Positions 54,028 to 63,003 of a stretch of 64,000 bases of DNA are shown here, piece by piece (within the stretch, counting starts at the first letter, position 1; each line of letters starts with the position of its first letter). Both the position numbers and the translations under genes were made by a program. This DNA comes from Lutibacter flavus (GTDB lineage Bacteria > Bacteroidota > Bacteroidia > Flavobacteriales > Flavobacteriaceae): positions 940,999-1,004,998 of the forward strand of contig NZ_FZNX01000001.1 in NCBI RefSeq assembly GCF_900188355.1. The letters run 5' to 3'. The notes under the pieces are model-generated. The model did not search any database, was not told the origin of the DNA, and was given only the letters and a program-made list of their open reading frames with translations.

Positions 54028-54771
54028 TTAGCTGGTAAAGCTTAATGATTTATGTAAAAATAAACCATTAAATTGAACCATTCTTCCTGAATTAATATAT
54101 TCAGGATTTATATATACTAAATCATAATCTAATTTTTTTAATTGATTGCATATCTCTAAGTAATCCTTTTGCCCTTCGTATAAATTTACTAAAGAAAGCT
54201 CTAAATAAAAACCAACAATGTTATAGTTAACTTCCTTAACTTTGGATAAAACCATATGTTCATAGCCTTGAATATCCATTTTTATAAATACATTTTTAGC
54301 TTGTTTAATTATTTCATTTTTATTTAAAGTAACTAATGTTATTTGCTTGGATATTTCTTTTTTAACATAATGACTATTTGGTACATTATATTTAGTATTT
54401 TTTATATCTAAAATAGAACTATTTCCTATTAAATTAGAAATATTAATTTCAACTTCTTTTTCTTCATTACCCATACAACATTTTTCATAAATAGTCCATA
54501 AAGGAAAAGGTTTTGAGTTTTCAACTAATTTTTCATAAACAATTGACAAAGGTTCTATTGAAATTATTTTATTTTTATACCCATACGAATAAATTTCTTT
54601 TCCAAACTGACCTTTATTTGCTCCTATATCAATTATAAGGTCTGTATTTACTTCATTTAAAAGTTTAACAAGTTCATTTTCTTTTGTTCCGTAGCCTAAT
54701 TTACCATTTAATTTTACAAAATCATAACCTAAATATTTTAATACTTTCTTTAAACTTTTTTTAAATTTCAT
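54028..54771 (-). CDS. FkbM family methyltransferase
   Basis: SAM-dependent O-methyltransferase of 247 residues, FkbM type. Motif I is LIIDIGANKGQFGKEIYSYG (about 45-64), followed by ISIEPLSIVYEKL, and the later VFIKMDIQGYEHMVLSKVKE block typical of FkbM. In polysaccharide loci such enzymes often methylate sugar hydroxyls, sometimes capping the chain. The neighbouring genes are a GT-A and wecB, with gaps of 16 and 38 bases. Confidence 0.9.
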   Translation of the reverse strand: MKFKKSLKKVLKYLGYDFVKLNGKLGYGTKENELVKLLNEVNTDLIIDIGANKGQFGKEIYSYGYKNKIISIEPLSIVYEKLVENSKPFPLWTIYEKCCMGNEEKEVEINISNLIGNSSILDIKNTKYNVPNSHYVKKEISKQITLVTLNKNEIIKQAKNVFIKMDIQGYEHMVLSKVKEVNYNIVGFYLELSLVNLYEGQKDYLEICNQLKKLDYDLVYINPEYINSGRMVQFNGLFLHKSLSFTS

Positions 54772-54787
54772 ATTGTTTAATTAACTT

Positions 54788-55777
54788 TTAAAATATTTTT
54801 AACCATTTCATTTTTTTTAAAATCTTATACATTCCACTATAAAAATATCTTAAAATGATTGATTGTCTATTAAGATTATATGTTCTTGAATTTGGTTTTA
54901 AATTTTTTCTTTCAATTTTTAAAAACTCATAACTTTCACACCATTTTGGAATAGAATGACCAAGATGGTAAGCAAACGCATTATTAGTTGAAAGTCTTCC
55001 ATAACCAAATTTATCAATAAACTTATCTATAAATACTCCTTCATCTCCCATTTTAAAAGTATATTTAGGCTTATTTAATGGAAGATCCTTGAATATTCTT
55101 GAATTATATGTTGCAATAAAATGAGTAGCCCCCAAGCAAGATTTCACATTATTCTTCTCTAAATAATAGTGCAAATCTAAACAATCATAATTTTTCTTTT
55201 TAAAAAAGTTAGGATTGTTGCTAATGCCTTGTTTAAAAAGTGCGAATGATTTTGAATTAATAATATTTCCTTTTTTTAATTTAAATAAATTTTTAATTAT
55301 ATAAGATGAATTATGATAATCAACTAAATGAGGAGACGGAACTGGACTCACAACTCCTATATTAGTAAAGTTATTAAAAACTTTAAATACTTCATCTTCC
55401 CAATTATTAAAATAAAACACATCAGCATCAGCAATTGTTATATAAGGCTCATAACAACCTTTTGCTTCTGATAAAATTGTGTATACTTTGCCGTAATTTG
55501 TAGCTAATTTCACATGCTTGTCAATTTTTGCCTCTAACAAAAGACAATCTATATAATCTGAAACTTCTTTTTTACAATTATTATTGATTATTGTAATTAC
55601 CGTTTCTGATGCATCTGTAGTTTTTAAAAGAGATTGAATACTTACCTTAAAAATCTCAAATAAATTAGAAAAATATGTGACATCCGAATCTGGAATATAA
55701 ACAGGTATAACAATTCGATGAAAATTATTTTGAATTTTTGAATTTTTAAATTTTTCAGGATTTGGAATTGTTCGCAT
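54788..55777 (-). CDS. GT-A type glycosyltransferase
   Basis: Protein of 329 residues with a GT2-like N-terminal domain (RIVIPVYIPDSDVTYFSN, then SLLKTTDASETVITIINN), the DxD motif in YITIADADVFYFNNWEDEVF, and a later GDEGVFIDKFIDKFGY and YHLGHSIPKW. The family is related to GT2, but the exact subgroup is unclear. It overlaps the gene upstream by one base (TAATG type). Confidence 0.82.
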   Translation of the reverse strand: MRTIPNPEKFKNSKIQNNFHRIVIPVYIPDSDVTYFSNLFEIFKVSIQSLLKTTDASETVITIINNNCKKEVSDYIDCLLLEAKIDKHVKLATNYGKVYTILSEAKGCYEPYITIADADVFYFNNWEDEVFKVFNNFTNIGVVSPVPSPHLVDYHNSSYIIKNLFKLKKGNIINSKSFALFKQGISNNPNFFKKKNYDCLDLHYYLEKNNVKSCLGATHFIATYNSRIFKDLPLNKPKYTFKMGDEGVFIDKFIDKFGYGRLSTNNAFAYHLGHSIPKWCESYEFLKIERKNLKPNSRTYNLNRQSIILRYFYSGMYKILKKMKWLKIF

Positions 55778-56670
55778 TATTTCTTTATTTTTAATGAGAA
55801 GATATTAGATGTAGTTAAAATGTATTTATTTAAAAAACTTAAATTATATCTTTCCAGTATTTTAATAATCTTAAACTTATATTTTATCATATTTAAACTT
55901 CCCCATTTTTTATGAAATTTTATTACTCCTTCAGACATTTTATCATCTTTTAGCTCCCAATATCCCTTATTCTTTCTAACATACTCTGGAAGTTCTTTAT
56001 TGTTTAAATTAATTTTATTTATAATAAATTCATCATTATTTTTCATCTCTTTTGTAACAACCCCATCAAGATGTCTAACTTTTGATTTACAAACCAAGGC
56101 ATGCTTTATATTATATTTTATAAGACACATAGCATAATCATTGTCCGCATAATAAAATTTAAATCTTTCATCAAATTTTTTAATTTTATTAAAAATAGTA
56201 GTATCAACAATAAAACACCAACCTGTCATTTCTTTTTGTATTTCATAACCTAAAACAAAATTATTTAGTTCTATTTTCTCTTTATTGATCTTATTTGAAG
56301 TTTCATCATATGGTGAAAATGATAAAATCTCAGGGTGTTTTTTTTTTACTTTTATGATTTCAGCAAACCAATTTTCATAAAAAATCAGATCGTTATTACA
56401 TAGGGCAATATAATCACCTGAAGCAGTTTCTATACCAATATTCAAAAATTTATGAAAGCCAAACTCTTCATCTGGTATGATAACTTTTATATCAATTGAA
56501 AACTCATAATTTTTATAATATTCTTTGTTACTTTCAACTAGAATAATTTCTAAGCCAAACTCTTCACCAAACTTTTCAGAGTTTTTAAGTGTCGTTATAC
56601 TGTTAATAGTTGTTTCATAGATTAAATCAGTAACTGTATTAGACAAAAAAATGGCTGAGAGTTTTATCAT
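55777..56670 (-). CDS. Glycosyltransferase family 2
   Basis: GT-A enzyme of 297 residues. The N-terminus is KLSAIFLSNTVTDLIYETTI; the metal-binding block is YIALCNNDLIFYENWFAEII, with N-N-D in place of D-x-D. The acceptor region contains EMTGWCFIVDTTIFNKIKKF and FYYADNDYAMCLIKYNIKHA. This form resembles rhamnosyltransferase-like GT2 proteins. It is preceded by a 233-base stretch with a degraded GT2 fragment. Confidence 0.85.
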   Translation of the reverse strand: MIKLSAIFLSNTVTDLIYETTINSITTLKNSEKFGEEFGLEIILVESNKEYYKNYEFSIDIKVIIPDEEFGFHKFLNIGIETASGDYIALCNNDLIFYENWFAEIIKVKKKHPEILSFSPYDETSNKINKEKIELNNFVLGYEIQKEMTGWCFIVDTTIFNKIKKFDERFKFYYADNDYAMCLIKYNIKHALVCKSKVRHLDGVVTKEMKNNDEFIINKINLNNKELPEYVRKNKGYWELKDDKMSEGVIKFHKKWGSLNMIKYKFKIIKILERYNLSFLNKYILTTSNIFSLKIKK

Positions 56671-56754
56671 ATTTAATAAGTTCTTTTATAAAAATTGAAA
56701 AATCTATTATTATTATTATATTGTTTAATTCACACATAACCATAAATTCAATAT

Positions 56755-56907
56755 TTATATATATTTCCCAATAATTGCAATGGATTTTTTTAGACTTTGA
56801 ACATCAGCAAGATAAGCATTAAATCGTTTATCTTTTTGATGTTCAAATGATTGAAGTGTTTCTTCAAAAAAAGTGTATTTGTAGTATTGAATTACAATTG
56901 CAATCAT
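56755..56907 (-). pseudogene. Truncated GT2 glycosyltransferase remnant (50 codons)
   Basis: From the ATG at 56907 the frame encodes a GT2-like N-terminus: MIAIVIQYYKYTFFEETLQS followed by FEHQKDKRFNAYLADVQS, then a stop at 56755-56757. Intact GT2 proteins continue for another 220 or more residues. Its ATG overlaps the stop of the upstream GT gene (ATGA), as an intact operon gene would. The conserved Pro after the first strand (IPYYK) reads Gln here, another sign of decay. The remaining 84 bases to the next gene are AT-rich and show nothing recognisable. Confidence 0.7.
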
Positions 56908-57755
56908 ATTTTTAAAATATTTTTTATAAAATTAATATGATATTTACTTATCGGTTTGACAAAAATTAACTGTCCCCAAATTTTAATAGCATTTACAATT
57001 AATCCTAAATCAATTAATTTATTTAAAAATTTAACTCCATTTTTGAATTCAATCAATTGAAATTTAGTGTTTTCTGTAATTTCAATTACTTTAAGAGGTA
57101 ATCTGTTTTTATAAAAATTATGCAATTTAATAGTAGATTCATACCAAGATTTATCTAAATTTCCTTTAGAAAAATGCTCTAACAAAATTTGATTTGTTAC
57201 TACAATTTTATAGTTAAAACGCTTACACTCAAATGCTAAATTTAAATCGTAATTATGAAATCCATGTAATTTTTCATTAAATTTAATTTCATCATCTTTA
57301 CGCCAAGCCATAAAAACGCCATCTATTACAACAACTTCTTCTAATAACTGGTTTGCAAAACCCGTACTCCAATGCTCCATTATTTTATTTGGAAAATGCT
57401 GTAAAATATTAATTACTCTATATTTCTCTTCACAATCCCACCAAGCTGAAGGCATTTTGGTTTTCATTTTTGCCCCTGCAATACCAATAAGTCCAATTTT
57501 ATTATCGGATTGAAATATTTCGTTAATTTTTATTCCCCATTTTTGGGTATGAAACAACACATCGTCATGAATAAAACATAAAAATAAACCCTTACTTTTT
57601 TCAATACCAATATTATAAGCTTCAAAAATAGAATACCGGTTTTTAGAATTATCAATTACAATTAATTCATACTCACAACCTACCGTACTTTTTATGTTTT
57701 CAGATAAATTACTGTTAATCTTTTTGGCTTTTGAACAGATAACAATTGAAATCAT
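56904..57755 (-). CDS. GT2-like glycosyltransferase
   Basis: GT-A-like protein of 283 residues. It starts ISIVICSKAKKINSNLSENI; the acidic metal site is FLCFIHDDVLFHTQKWG (H-D-D), followed by GLIGIAGAKMKTKMPSAWW and VVVIDGVFMAWRKDD. This matches the small GT2-like group (PF13712 type) found in capsule loci. It overlaps the upstream GT2 by one base and the downstream remnant by four. Confidence 0.82.
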   Translation of the reverse strand: MISIVICSKAKKINSNLSENIKSTVGCEYELIVIDNSKNRYSIFEAYNIGIEKSKGLFLCFIHDDVLFHTQKWGIKINEIFQSDNKIGLIGIAGAKMKTKMPSAWWDCEEKYRVINILQHFPNKIMEHWSTGFANQLLEEVVVIDGVFMAWRKDDEIKFNEKLHGFHNYDLNLAFECKRFNYKIVVTNQILLEHFSKGNLDKSWYESTIKLHNFYKNRLPLKVIEITENTKFQLIEFKNGVKFLNKLIDLGLIVNAIKIWGQLIFVKPISKYHINFIKNILKI

Positions 57756-58756
57756 TAATTTGTTTTTAATTTAAATAATCTTAAAAGTTTTATTCTCAAA
57801 TTATTTTTAAATTTATAGTTTTTTAAAAACACATCCAAAACAGTTCCCAAAAGTATAAAACCTTTCACTTTTCCACCATTTCTAATTAACAATATGGCTT
57901 TTTTATATTTTAGTTTATTGATAATTCCTTTATTTATTTTTACTATTTTTTTAAAATTTGATAGGTTTTGAGACCTTAAAAACTTTAAAACCTTTTTTTT
58001 CATTACATTATCAATATCAATAATTGTAATTCTATTTTCCTTCTTATTGGCTTTCGCTATTACACTTCCACTATGGTACCTAAAATTATTTAACAACTTA
58101 GCTGAGTAACTAATTTCATTATTTGCAATTAGTTTAAAATATAAAACCCAATCCCCACAATACCTTAACTTTGAAATTATATTTTTACTCCCTAATTTAT
58201 CGAGTGCTTTCTTTTTAATTACTGCAGCACTTGCATTCGGTATAATATTTTTATAAATCAAAAACCGTTCTATAAATTCATTCCCATACATTGTGAAATT
58301 TGATAAAAACAACTGACTATCTAAATCCTCAGTATGATTTAACCAAGAGCCCGTAACTATTCCGTTTTTATTTACTCTATAAGATTGACAATATGAAAGA
58401 ACAATTTCATGATTATTAAGCATTGGTTCCAATACAGACTCTAAAAAATTTAATTCACAAAAATCATCTGATTCTGCTATCCATACATATTCTCCTTTCG
58501 CTAATGAAATTCCTTTGTTCCATTGTATAAATGTATTTCCTGAATTTGAACTGTTAAAAATACAATGGCTTACTTTTGTATTTTTAGCATATTTAGTTAG
58601 TATTTCTCGGCTATTATCTGTACTGCAATCATCCAATAATATAACCTCAAAGTTTTCATAAGATTGTTTAAAAACACTATCCAAACGCTGTTTTAAGTAT
58701 TTAGAATGATTGTAATTAGGTACAATTATTGAAACTAAAGGACTACTATTTTTCAA
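57755..58756 (-). CDS. Glycosyltransferase family 2
   Basis: GT-A enzyme of 333 residues with a textbook start, VSIIVPNYNHSKYLKQRLDS and VILLDDCSTDNSREIL. The metal site is YVWIAESDDFCELNFLESVL (E-S-D-D). The C-terminal region after about 230 is basic (NKKENRITIIDIDNVMKKK) and ends with a hydrophobic patch, probably peripheral at the membrane. Sugar specificity is not predictable. Confidence 0.92.
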   Translation of the reverse strand: MKNSSPLVSIIVPNYNHSKYLKQRLDSVFKQSYENFEVILLDDCSTDNSREILTKYAKNTKVSHCIFNSSNSGNTFIQWNKGISLAKGEYVWIAESDDFCELNFLESVLEPMLNNHEIVLSYCQSYRVNKNGIVTGSWLNHTEDLDSQLFLSNFTMYGNEFIERFLIYKNIIPNASAAVIKKKALDKLGSKNIISKLRYCGDWVLYFKLIANNEISYSAKLLNNFRYHSGSVIAKANKKENRITIIDIDNVMKKKVLKFLRSQNLSNFKKIVKINKGIINKLKYKKAILLIRNGGKVKGFILLGTVLDVFLKNYKFKNNLRIKLLRLFKLKTN

Positions 58757-58775
58757 CTTTATTCTTTTATTATTA

Positions 58776-59657
58776 CTAATTATTTAGAGCTTTATCTCTA
58801 TTTATTTTCCTCATTATTTTTTTGATATAAAAAAACGGGAAAACAATAATCTTTCCAATTCTAAATGAAATTGTTTCATGAATAATTTGTAATTTTTCTT
58901 TAAAAAGTTTCTGAAAATATAAATCTGTTATGTTTTTCCCATTGAAAAAGGAAGGTTTTATTCTTATTTCAGCAATATCCGATGCTATAACAATATTATA
59001 CAAAGGTTGATTTATTGTTTCTTCAATCTTTGTATTATCACCAGAGTAAATTGTTATGTCAAAATTATTTTGTTCAGAAACAAATGAATTAAAATTATAT
59101 GCTTTTTGAAATAAAAAAGTTGTTTTATTGAAATAATTATTTACCAATGTTTTAAATTCTTCAAAATATAATTCTTTTATATGAAATGGATTTATTTGAC
59201 CACTCAAATCAGTATAATATTTTTTATCCGGAGAAGACATTATTAAAATACCTTCTTGTTTTAAAACCCTTTTTATTTCCAACATCATTTCTTCATGCTT
59301 ATCGTGATGCTCAATAGTTTCAAAACTAACCACTATATCTATGGAATTTGATTCTAAAGGAATATTGTCAGCACTGCCTAAAATATATTTTAAATTATTT
59401 TTAGCATACTTTTTATTGGCGTTTTTGATTGATTCAATATCAATATCCACACCTATTACCTGAGCTGCAGTAGTAGATAAAATATTAGATCCATAACCTT
59501 CTCCTGAAGCAATATCTAAAACTACTTTGCTTTTTACAAAATCATTTGCAATAGCATACCGATGCAAATGCTCAATAGTAACATTTGAAAAATCATAAAA
59601 CTCTAATCTTTCACCTGATGAAATATATTTATTCCGAATTGGCTTTTTTAATCTCAC
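58776..59657 (-). CDS. Class I SAM-dependent methyltransferase
   Basis: Methyltransferase of 293 residues: motif I VVLDIASGEGYGSNILSTTA (about 45-64), acidic motif II VIGVDIDIESI and the post-I segment DIVVSFETIEHHDKHEEMML are typical of the Methyltransf_11 group. The C-terminal 90 residues, ending in a basic hydrophobic tail (IGKIIVFPFFYIKKIMRK), may bind the membrane. In this context a sugar methyltransferase, possibly chain-terminating in Wzm/Wzt systems, is plausible but not proven. Confidence 0.87.
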   Translation of the reverse strand: MRLKKPIRNKYISSGERLEFYDFSNVTIEHLHRYAIANDFVKSKVVLDIASGEGYGSNILSTTAAQVIGVDIDIESIKNANKKYAKNNLKYILGSADNIPLESNSIDIVVSFETIEHHDKHEEMMLEIKRVLKQEGILIMSSPDKKYYTDLSGQINPFHIKELYFEEFKTLVNNYFNKTTFLFQKAYNFNSFVSEQNNFDITIYSGDNTKIEETINQPLYNIVIASDIAEIRIKPSFFNGKNITDLYFQKLFKEKLQIIHETISFRIGKIIVFPFFYIKKIMRKINRDKALNN

Positions 59658-59693
59658 TTTAATTTTATATTTTTATTCTCATTGTTAAAATAA

Positions 59694-60332
59694 CTATATT
59701 ATTTTCTTTAAATATCCATTCACATTGAATGTTGCATTTTTACCAAACATATCGCACCATTTTCTATCTACAATATATTCTGGATGAACTGGTAAGAACT
59801 CTCTAATTGCTTTAAGTGGTCCTCCATTATATTTTTTTTCTAGACCTAATTCGTTAATAATTCCATCTTCAACTATAAAATACGAATCCTTAGAAACAAT
59901 ATCATAAAATTTATTTAAAGCTCCCATAGTGTCTTTATACATGTGAGACGCATCTTCTATAACTAAAATTTTTTTGAATTTTTTTGTTAAGTTGATATCA
60001 TAATTTAACCATCCATCTAAAAAAAAATTAATCCGTTTGTGTTGTTTAACTAAAGGATTGATATTATCTACAATATCAATTGCATGAACTTCTCCATTTC
60101 CTAAACTATCCATTAAATCCGCTATGTAAAGAGCTCCGCCTCCGAATCTAGTTCCTATTTCAATAACTAAATCGGGCTTTACTTCACTAATTATCATTTG
60201 GTAAATCACATAGTCAAAAGGGCATCTAATAGCTTTTATACCTTTGTATGTTACCTGATGATGACCTGCATCTATTGATTTTATATTTACTTGAACCTCC
60301 TCATCAGAAGGAGTTGATCTAAATTTAAACAT
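59694..60332 (-). CDS. CmcI-like (cephalosporin hydroxylase family) methyltransferase-fold protein
   Basis: Protein of 212 residues of the CmcI/RhmM family, which has a SAM-methyltransferase fold. IRCPFDYVIYQMIISEVKPD and VIEIGTRFGGGALYIADLMD (motif I) are characteristic, followed by VHAIDIVDNINP, VIEDASHMYKD and YFIVEDGIINELG. In polysaccharide loci these are probably sugar O-methyltransferases despite the hydroxylase name. It is zero bases from the Wzt gene, so it is coexpressed with the exporter. Confidence 0.86.
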   Translation of the reverse strand: MFKFRSTPSDEEVQVNIKSIDAGHHQVTYKGIKAIRCPFDYVIYQMIISEVKPDLVIEIGTRFGGGALYIADLMDSLGNGEVHAIDIVDNINPLVKQHKRINFFLDGWLNYDINLTKKFKKILVIEDASHMYKDTMGALNKFYDIVSKDSYFIVEDGIINELGLEKKYNGGPLKAIREFLPVHPEYIVDRKWCDMFGKNATFNVNGYLKKII

Positions 60333-61631
60333 CTATAATTTTATTTTTACTGATTGCCATTTTAATAAAGGTCTAATAATTCCTGGTAAATCGCCAACAT
60401 ATTCACCTCTTGTAGGGCTATTTGAAATATTGTCAATCATATTAAATACGATAGCTTCCCTTTGGTGAAAATGAATTTCAAATGGGTCATGCGTAACTAA
60501 AGCAACCCCAACAATAATGATTCCTTCAGATAAAATATTTTTTGGTATCCAAACAGTCGTTTCATAAATCCCCTTATCCTTTTTTTCAAAATAAAGATCT
60601 GTATTATTCTCATGAGTATCAAAAATATTTACACCACTACTATTATAGAAATTAAATGCTGAATGTATTTTCTTCTTACCTTCAACGGCAATATAACACA
60701 TTGTTATACCAATTTCTTCTGTGATTAAAAAATTTTCTTTACGAATAAAATCCTTATCGTGTGCTTTAACATATTTAATTTTTGCAACACTATTGCCATT
60801 TTGAGCATCATTCCATTCTTTTATAGAAGAAGTTCCAAATTCTGAATTTAAATAAAATTCAACAATTTCGGTAGTTAATCCATGTTTAACGATTTCACCG
60901 TTCTTTAAAAGTATTGCCGTATTACATAACCTTAAAACAGCATCCATGTTATGACTCACAAACAGCACAGTTCTTCCTTCCCCTTTGCTAATATCCTGCA
61001 TTTTTCCAATGGCTTTTTTTTGGAACTCTGCATCACCAACTGCCAAAACCTCATCTATAACTAAAATATCAGGTTCTAAAAAAGCAGCTACTGAAAATGC
61101 CAAACGAACTGTCATACCACTACTGTAACGCTTTACAGGCGTATCTATATAGCGTTCACAACCTGAAAACTCTACTATTTCATCTAATTTTGCATTAATT
61201 TCAGCTTTGGTCATTCCTAAAATAGCGCCATTTAAATAGATATTTTCTCTTCCTGTAAGTTCTGGATGAAACCCTGTACCAACTTCCAATAAAGATGCAA
61301 TACGCCCTCTACTTTTAATACTCCCAGTTGTTGGACCAGTTACTTTAGACAATATTTTTAACAAAGTTGATTTTCCGGCACCATTTTTTCCTATTATGCC
61401 TAAAACTTCCCCTTGTTTAACTTCAAAATTAATGTCTTTTAATGCCCAAACATAATCAGATGTTCCTTTTGTTGCGCGGTCATTTACTTCTCCTATTTTT
61501 AAAAAAGGATCTTCCTTACCTCTAACTTTATGCCACCACCTGTTTAAATCATGGCTAATAGTTCCTGTACCAACATTACCTAACCGGTATTGTTTACTGA
61601 GGTTTTCTATTTTTAGAATGGTATTTTTCAA
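60333..61631 (-). CDS. wzt: Polysaccharide ABC exporter ATPase Wzt with C-terminal glycan-binding domain
   Basis: ATPase of an O-antigen/teichoic-type exporter. The nucleotide-binding domain (about 1-250) has Walker A IIGKNGAGKSTLLKIL, the signature YSSGMTVRLAFSVAAF, Walker B DILVIDEVLAVGDAEFQKKA and H-loop FVSHNM. Residues about 265-432 form an extra beta-sandwich domain like the Wzt C-terminal domain that reads a terminal chain modification. Its presence beside two methyltransferase-like genes fits export gated by a methyl cap; that link is inference. Confidence 0.93.
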   Translation of the reverse strand: MKNTILKIENLSKQYRLGNVGTGTISHDLNRWWHKVRGKEDPFLKIGEVNDRATKGTSDYVWALKDINFEVKQGEVLGIIGKNGAGKSTLLKILSKVTGPTTGSIKSRGRIASLLEVGTGFHPELTGRENIYLNGAILGMTKAEINAKLDEIVEFSGCERYIDTPVKRYSSGMTVRLAFSVAAFLEPDILVIDEVLAVGDAEFQKKAIGKMQDISKGEGRTVLFVSHNMDAVLRLCNTAILLKNGEIVKHGLTTEIVEFYLNSEFGTSSIKEWNDAQNGNSVAKIKYVKAHDKDFIRKENFLITEEIGITMCYIAVEGKKKIHSAFNFYNSSGVNIFDTHENNTDLYFEKKDKGIYETTVWIPKNILSEGIIIVGVALVTHDPFEIHFHQREAIVFNMIDNISNSPTRGEYVGDLPGIIRPLLKWQSVKIKL

Positions 61632-61652
61632 TTGTATTTATTATTATAATCT

Positions 61653-61682
61653 ATAAGATTCGCAGTCAAGCTGAGAATGACC
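61653..61682. repeat. Short dispersed repeat between wzt and wzm
   Basis: ATAAGATTCGCAGTCAAGCT followed by GAGAATGACC matches the core of the elements in and near the GT gene at 36736-37452. It lies in the 97-base spacer between the two exporter genes. Confidence 0.65.
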
Positions 61683-61728
61683 TAAATTAATATTTATTAT
61701 CAATAATTTTCATCCCTTTATTTGAAAC

Positions 61729-62598
61729 CTAAACAGTGTCAATAAAATTCTTTTCCGCTCTGTTAAATATAACAATTCCTGAAATTAATATTATTACGGT
61801 TATTGAAATGGCATATATAAACATTGAAATATTAAATTTCCCAGTATTCAACAACATAAATCGAACGGTTTCAATAACAAAAGACAATGGGTTATACTCA
61901 ACTATCCAAGCATATTTTGGTAATTTCTCAACAAAAAATGAAACTGGATACATCACTGCAGAAATATACATTAATAACTGCATACCAAAACCAATCAATA
62001 TTTTTAAATCTCTGTATTTTGTAACCATAGATGAAATAATCATTCCTAATCCTAAACCTAACATTCCCATAATTAGTACCATAAAAGGGAATAAAAATGT
62101 AAATTTATTTAAACTTATGGATGCTCCATTTACATAGTAATAAATAAAAAACGCAATAAATATGAATAATTGTATCCCAAACTTTAATAAATTGGAAATT
62201 ACAATTGAAAATGGCATAATAATTCTTGGAAAATATACTTTTCCAAAAATACCTGCATTGGATGTAAATGTATTAGAAGTTGCTGTTAAACACTCTTTAA
62301 AGTAATTCCAAATAGTTATTCCTGCCAAATTAAACAAAAAAGGAGGTACACTTCCTGTTGAAATATTGGCTACGTTATTAAATATTAATGTAAATATTAC
62401 TGATGTAAATAAAGGTTGAATTAAATACCACAACGGACCTAAAATAGTTTGCTTGTATACAGTAACAACATCACGTTTTACAAATAACATTAACAAATCA
62501 CGGTATTGCCAAACTTCTTTTAAATTTAAACTAAGGAGTTTATTTTTTGGAGTTATTTCAAATAACCAATCATCGGTATCTATAATATTGTCCTTCAT
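61729..62598 (-). CDS. wzm: Polysaccharide ABC exporter permease Wzm
   Basis: ABC-2 type permease of 289 residues with six predicted transmembrane helices. The N-terminal amphipathic EVWQYRDLLMLFVKRDVVTV, then YKQTILGPLWYLIQPLFTSV and the C-terminal VEYNPLSFVIETVRFML are characteristic of the KpsM/Wzm/TagG family. With Wzt it moves undecaprenyl-linked glycan across the inner membrane. It is the first gene of the locus in transcription order; its promoter should lie in the 405-base region to its right, but I found no exact -7 box. Confidence 0.94.
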   Translation of the reverse strand: MKDNIIDTDDWLFEITPKNKLLSLNLKEVWQYRDLLMLFVKRDVVTVYKQTILGPLWYLIQPLFTSVIFTLIFNNVANISTGSVPPFLFNLAGITIWNYFKECLTATSNTFTSNAGIFGKVYFPRIIMPFSIVISNLLKFGIQLFIFIAFFIYYYVNGASISLNKFTFLFPFMVLIMGMLGLGLGMIISSMVTKYRDLKILIGFGMQLLMYISAVMYPVSFFVEKLPKYAWIVEYNPLSFVIETVRFMLLNTGKFNISMFIYAISITVIILISGIVIFNRAEKNFIDTV

Positions 62599-63003
62599 TA
62601 ATAGGGTTTAGAATAAGTTTTATTAGGGGTTACTTTTTCTATAGGGGTAAATATACATTATAGTTGTTGGAATTAAAAATTAAATCATATTAGGAATTAA
62701 TGATTTTTTGTTACCACATTATTAATTTATATCAATAAAACAGTATACTTTACCGAGCTTTTTCCAGCCTAAAAAATCAATTCAATTGAAATAATCTTAC
62801 GTTATAAATCATTAGCATAGTTTAAAAAATTAACAACATATTTTTAAATTCTTCAAATATTAATCGATTTTCACACACAATTAATAAACTTTTTAACAAT
62901 AAAATGTTATTAACTAAATTTATTAAATAAACTTTAAAACTTTATTTCTAATTAATTTTGTTTCAATGCTTCAACGAAGAAGCAGGTAAATATTTTTTTT
63001 ATT
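62599..63003. other. 405-base divergent promoter region between wzm and the HU-like gene
   Basis: Very AT-rich, with no open reading frame of note. It contains an inverted repeat (AAATCAT at 62682-62688 and ATGATTT at 62700-62706), an exact plus-strand -7 box at 62953-62960, and a small GCTTC/GAAGC hairpin at about 62968-62983 in the HU-like leader. It must hold promoters for the polysaccharide operon (minus) and the HU-like gene (plus). Confidence 0.5.
62953..62960 (+). promoter_or_regulatory. -7 box for the HU-like gene
   Basis: TAATTTTG on the plus strand matches TAnnTTTG. It lies 43 bases before the ATG at 63004. No TTG is seen at 19-21 bases upstream. Confidence 0.45.

Noticed and set aside
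61736..62137. Plus-strand frame of 133 codons opposite wzm
   Set aside because: It is antisense to conserved membrane segments of a well-recognised permease and has no independent support.
62682..62706. Terminator between wzm and the HU-like gene
   Set aside because: The 7-bp stem is AT-rich with an 11-base loop, and no gene ends near it; it is more likely a chance or operator-like inverted repeat.
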